Program-made: the position numbers and the translations under genes
In this document: positions 1 to 64,000 of the stretch, one piece after another
Layout: each line of letters starts with the position of its first letter
How positions within the stretch are numbered: the first letter of the stretch is position 1
DNA from: Paragorgia papillata
Lineage: Eukaryota > Cnidaria > Anthozoa > Scleralcyonacea > Coralliidae
NCBI GenBank assembly: GCA_035771165.1
Contig: JAWNZC010000322.1
Location: 6,930,501 to 6,994,500 of the forward strand
Reading direction: 5' to 3'
DNA length: 64,000 nt
The notes under the pieces: generated by a model
Seen by the model: only the letters and a program-made list of their open reading frames with translations
The model's database searches: none
Told to the model about the DNA's origin: nothing

Positions 1-1127
1 TTTCCTCACATTTTCATTCATTTTGAAGTTGTTTTTAACAGCCGGCAATTCTAGGCTCAAATTATATTAAATAAGTGATACCTAAACAAATGCCCGCGAG
101 TTAGCCTGCCGCCCGTCTTGTTTCCACCAATCAGAATACCTAAAACATCCAATGTTATCTCGACCAGTCAGATGTGGTGATAGCTCAGCCTATGCCAGGG
201 CCATTTGTTATTGGCCGCCATCTTGGCACAGCCCCCACAAATGGCCCTGGGGACGAGGCACCATTTATTTTTAACTCAAATGTTTCTCGAAACAGTTTCG
301 CACAAGACCGCAAATTTTGAATAAATTTCACCAAAGGAAACTCAAGAAATGCATGGCAAGTCAAATCAATACACCCACGTAGCTTCTTAATTGCCTATGT
401 TGCCATGAAGTGCCTTTTGCTAGGCACAATCTGTATTAAGTTATCAGGCTCTCAATGTTTTTACCAGCATATAAAACAGAAAATATCAGACAACATCAAA
501 GAAGATATGAAAAGAAGAGGGATGAAGAAGGACGCGACAGACCGAAATCTACGGCAAAGACTGTTGTACTCCCGACCGACCCCGTGAAGGGTGAGGCGGA
601 AGAAGAAGAAGAAGATAAAACAGAAAGTCTTATACATTACACGTATCATTTACCTTCACTAAAATGTAACTATGAAGAATCATTAAATTTTGTTTCATCT
701 CTGTTGGGATTTTGATCTTGTGTTGCAGTAGTTCTAAAGTTAAAATAAAAAGAAATTGCTATAAACTTTATGCAACATAACTATTAATATCTTATGTGTA
801 GAGTATACTCCAATATCACGGTCACCTCAAGATCCGTTGTTTTAAGTAAGGCACTTAATCACGAATATCTTTCAGTAATGAAAGATTATAGAACTAATAG
901 TACCACTAGACCACTGTACGACGGACGATAAGAACTATAACCTCCCTCCTCATTATTATTCATGAAAGAATCGAACCAAGAAACGCTTGCGCACAAAAAT
1001 AAGTTTTGACAAAAATCCTTTGTGTTCGAGGATCCCGTAACCCGAAATCAACAGTTTCAATTCAACTGCCATTGCACTAAGCAACTTTAATGCAACGTTT
1101 CACACTGTTTAATAAATTTTTAATTTT

Positions 1128-1134
<7 letters not shown>

Positions 1135-1160
<26 letters not shown>

Positions 1161-1171
1161 GTTTTGTTTTA

Positions 1172-1203
<32 letters not shown>

Positions 1204-1205
1204 GT

Positions 1206-1293
<88 letters not shown>
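1135..1293 (+). repeat. (GTTTT)n followed by (GTT)n
   Basis: Pentanucleotide GTTTT repeats at about 1135-1205 run into a nearly pure GTT array at about 1207-1293. The poly-cysteine ORF over it is an artefact of the repeat. Confidence 0.95.
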
Positions 1294-1398
1294 GTTTTTT
1301 TATCTTTTAATCTGTTTTTAATATTTTATATAACTTGATAATTGTATAATGTGAAAATGTCCAAGGGTACTTGTGGAAAAAGAGTTTTCTGAGTTTAA

Positions 1399-1752
1399 AG
1401 TGTATATGACACGAAAATTAAGTTTGTCTTATTTGAAAGAACACTTAAAATGACAGAGTAAAACTTATTTTTTAGATTTTCGTTTACTTGCTTCGTTTTT
1501 GAAATATTTCAGTTTGTTTAAAATGCAAACTTAACAAAATGACGTCACACGTGCATAATGACTTATTGACGAAGGTTATATCTCTGCTGTTATCAAACGA
1601 AATCACTTCAAAGAAATCATGTGCATGTGTTCCTCCCAGAACACCAAGCATGTAAATTGTCAAGTGATTTTGTTTGATATTTGCAGAGATATATAACATA
1701 TTACTCTGTCATTTTAAGTGTTCTTTCAAATAAGACAAATCTAATTTTTTAA
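1399..1752. mobile_element. Degenerate fold-back MITE, TTAA-flanked on the left
   Basis: Inverted arms: TTATTTGAAAGAACACTT near 1430 returns inverted near 1720. It is preceded by TTAA and begins AGTGTATATGACACG. It is the same family as the intact copy at 32008-32463; the right end has drifted. Confidence 0.6.
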
Positions 1753-1841
1753 CTAAAACTTTAACATCTTTAAGCTAAAAACACTTTACTTATGTAGAGT
1801 AATAGTTATGTAAAATAGACTCGTTAAGCGAAACACTTTAA

Positions 1842-2593
1842 GGGGGTGATTACATGGACCGCGCTGGCCCGCGTCCTATATATAAATTGTATATTTTTTC
1901 AACGTTTCGATTACATGGCAAGCGGGCTAGCCCGGTTTGAAGGGATCCCGGTTAACCGGGATGAACATGTCCATGTAATCGTTTCGTCCCGGCAAAGCGA
2001 GCTGAAAAACTGTTGAACTCGCTTCAATACGCGTTCGTTTACTTGACTGTGTGAATAAATAGTGCTGAATAGAACTGAAATAGAACATCGAAACGTTGTC
2101 CGTGTGTTTCGTGATCAAAGCGAAGACTTAATAAATTAATTAGTCTTCGTGGAGACGCTTTCGTGGGTTAGCTAAGACCATAACAATCTTTTTGTTAACA
2201 ATGGGCTTACAAAAGATTGCGTCGACATTGATAATAGGCGAGTTTCAGGGTGTTGCGCGCGCATCATTTTTCAAAAAAACAGGCCAGCTCCACTCAAAGT
2301 AAACATACTGTTTAAAATAAACAAAGTATAGATACAGTTTCTGGATGTTTAACACTGTTATTCTGCTGTTGTTGGCTCGCTAGCAAGTCTGTTTGTCATT
2401 GCTTACTTTGTGGAGAGCCCGCCAATTTCTTCGCAAATACCCTGAAATTCCCGCGCAATACCCTGAAATTCGCCTATTGCGAATTTCGGTCTGAAATCAT
2501 TCACGTCAATTCAAAAATCATCCCGGCTTACCGGGCTAGCCCGCTCCATGTAATCATTTCGTAAACCTCAGCCCGGTCCATGTAATCACCCCC
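1842..2593. mobile_element. Palindromic DNA-transposon derivative, terminal repeats GGGGGTGATTACATGG
   Basis: GGGGGTGATTACATGGACCG starts at 1842 and its inverse ends at 2593. The flanks are TTAA and TAAA, a decayed TTAA-type duplication. The internal motifs TCCATGTAATC and CCGGGCTAGCCCG are also inverted. No coding sequence. Confidence 0.75.
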
Positions 2594-2621
2594 TAAAAAA
2601 GTGCAATAGTACTTAACTAAC

Positions 2622-62971
<60,350 letters not shown>

Positions 62972-63060
62972 TATCTTGCGTTAATATTCGACGTTCTTAA
63001 TCTTTCTTTAGTTGGAAAATGCAGTTTTTAAGACGCCATATTGAATATCCGCGTCAGAGA
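62972..63060 (-). promoter_or_regulatory. WDR19: WDR19 5' UTR and probable core promoter
   Basis: This is the region just upstream of the start codon. On the gene strand it holds AATATGGCG at 63034-63042, which resembles the YY1-type AANATGGCG motif often found close to animal transcription starts. The transcription start itself cannot be placed by eye. No in-frame upstream extension is needed, because the ATG at 62971 already gives the family's N-terminus. Confidence 0.5.
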
Positions 63061-63083
63061 AGGTATGGGGAAAAGCTTTCCAG

Positions 63084-63097
63084 GTTGTCATGGAGAT
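63084..63097 (-). promoter_or_regulatory. Candidate RFX X-box upstream of WDR19
   Basis: The gene-sense strand reads ATCTCC-AT-GACAAC, which satisfies every position of the nematode-type X-box consensus RTHNYY-WT-RRNRAC. It lies 113-126 bp before the ATG, within the usual distance for ciliary genes. RFX factors control IFT genes in animals, and the C. elegans orthologue dyf-2 is a known DAF-19 target. The match is direct; binding is inferred. Confidence 0.6.
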
Positions 63098-63169
63098 CGA
63101 ATCGTCAATAATATTATTTTACCCATATTATTTAATTTCCCGTTATTATATTATATATATATTTAATAT

Positions 63170-63445
63170 ATTTAAGAAATAGAAAATGGCCGCCCGTGTT
63201 TATATAGCCTGATGCAAACGCGAGAGTGAGTTGGGAGAATTCGAAAGTACTTATGTAAACCCTCGCCTACGGCTCGGGTTCACATAAACTTTCGAATTCT
63301 CCCAACTCACTCGAGTGTTTGCATCAGGTTATATAAACACAGGGCATCCATTTTCAATTTCTTTTATGAAATAAGGCTAAAAAATGTTCCGTGACATCAC
63401 AACCGTGTTTACATAGCCTGATATAAACACGATAACTGACCAATC
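63170..63445. mobile_element. Palindromic repeat family C, copy upstream of WDR19
   Basis: TTAAGAAATAGAAAATGGCC start, arms GCCTGATGCAAACGCGAGAG and GGGAGAATTCGAAAG with their inverses, loop at 63248-63288, ending GCCTGATATAAACACG. It sits about 200 bp upstream of the start codon. Confidence 0.85.
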
Positions 63446-63449
63446 ACAG

Positions 63450-64000
63450 CGTGCGTAAGATGCAACCTATTTTATAATATTGACTATTCTATAAACGTAT
63501 ATTGGACTGAGTCGTGGTGGCCAAAATTAATGAGCCACTTATGTTTCTGGAAGTTAATTTTTCAACTTTCAATTCTCATAATGCGCTTTTTAGAATCCAA
63601 TTATTGGCCAGTAGAGTTCATTAGAAGTTTAACTTTGAATTCTTATATGTTAAAGTGAGGGGGGCAAGGGTATATTTTCGTGAACCGGCCGTGTTGGCTA
63701 TTTTTGAGCTTTGTGAATCGTGATTTAGAGCAATTTTACTTTTTGTGATTCGTGAAATGCCAAAAAAGTATCTGTGAACTCGTGACAAGTCCTCCTTCCT
63801 CCCTCTAAAGTGTATTATAAAATAAAGTGTCCGCTTTACGAACACTCTGATTTGCCAGGTCCCGTGCATTTTGAACTACGTAGAATGACATGGAATCACC
63901 TGGCGGAAAAAATCAGCCAGCTTTCTAAACTGTCCAACTTTTAGCTCGTTTTTTTCTTCATATTTTATAAAACAAATAAAACAAATTACTCCTGTGCACA
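63450..64000. other. Upstream flank, no gene recognised
   Basis: Includes TTTTGTGATTCGTGAAATGC/GTGAATCGTGATTTAG words that look like a degraded repeat. No ORF or splice-bounded coding segment is supported. Confidence 0.5.

Larger units (their letters stand above)
1..2621 (-). other. WDR19 intron after exon 45 (partial)
   Basis: No exon recognised. It holds a small fold-back at 193-253 (arms CCAGGGCCATTTGT), simple repeats at 1135-1293, a degenerate TTAA-flanked MITE from 1399 and a 750-bp palindromic element at 1842-2593. Short ORFs here look like chance. Confidence 0.6.

Noticed and set aside
1090..1338. 82-codon ORF with poly-cysteine
   Set aside because: It is entirely the translation of (GTTTT)n/(GTT)n.

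Overview
The window is animal nuclear DNA: AT-rich, full of simple repeats and transposon debris, with short coding islands bounded by GT-AG splice sites. One gene fills almost all of it. On the minus strand, 45 coding exons between 62971 (start codon) and 2622 read through in consistent phase for about 1137 codons. Compared from memory with human WDR19/IFT144, they are recognisable from the first residues (M-K-R-x-F-S) to about residue 1137. The last ~200 residues and the 3' end lie off the left edge. WDR19 is a core subunit of the IFT-A complex, which drives retrograde intraflagellar transport and ciliary membrane-protein entry, so the organism has cilia. The very fine exon structure, AT-rich long introns, a Penelope-like GIY-YIG retroelement, a RecQ-type helicase transposon and a KIAA1958/QRICH1-type Crypton-related ORF suggest a cnidarian (sea anemone, coral, soft coral or hydrozoan). 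The species cannot be fixed from the sequence.

Layout, in transcription order (right to left). 63.0-64.0 kb: 5' end, with a sequence on the gene strand that matches the ciliary RFX X-box consensus 113-126 bp before the ATG, then a large palindromic repeat. 53.1-62.9 kb: intron 1, a transposon graveyard with two head-to-head truncated Penelope-like copies, one split by a hAT-type MITE with perfect 8-bp target duplication; four hammerhead-ribozyme-like motifs; a LINE remnant; a pogo-like element; and a 605-bp tandem duplication. 27.5-53.1 kb: exons 2-26, the WD40/beta-propeller half, with palindromic elements, a 5S-rRNA-derived SINE, a Crypton-related ORF and an 800-bp 12-mer minisatellite. 2.6-24.4 kb: exons 27-45, the TPR-like helical half, with a RecQ-helicase element and an 8-bp-TSD element inserted 20 bp apart.

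No second host gene could be supported. Everything between the exons is intron, made mostly of MITEs, fold-back elements, SINE or tRNA-like pieces and microsatellites; the TE boundaries given are those where inverted repeats and, where visible, target-site duplications agree. Family names rest on pattern recognition, not on database searches.
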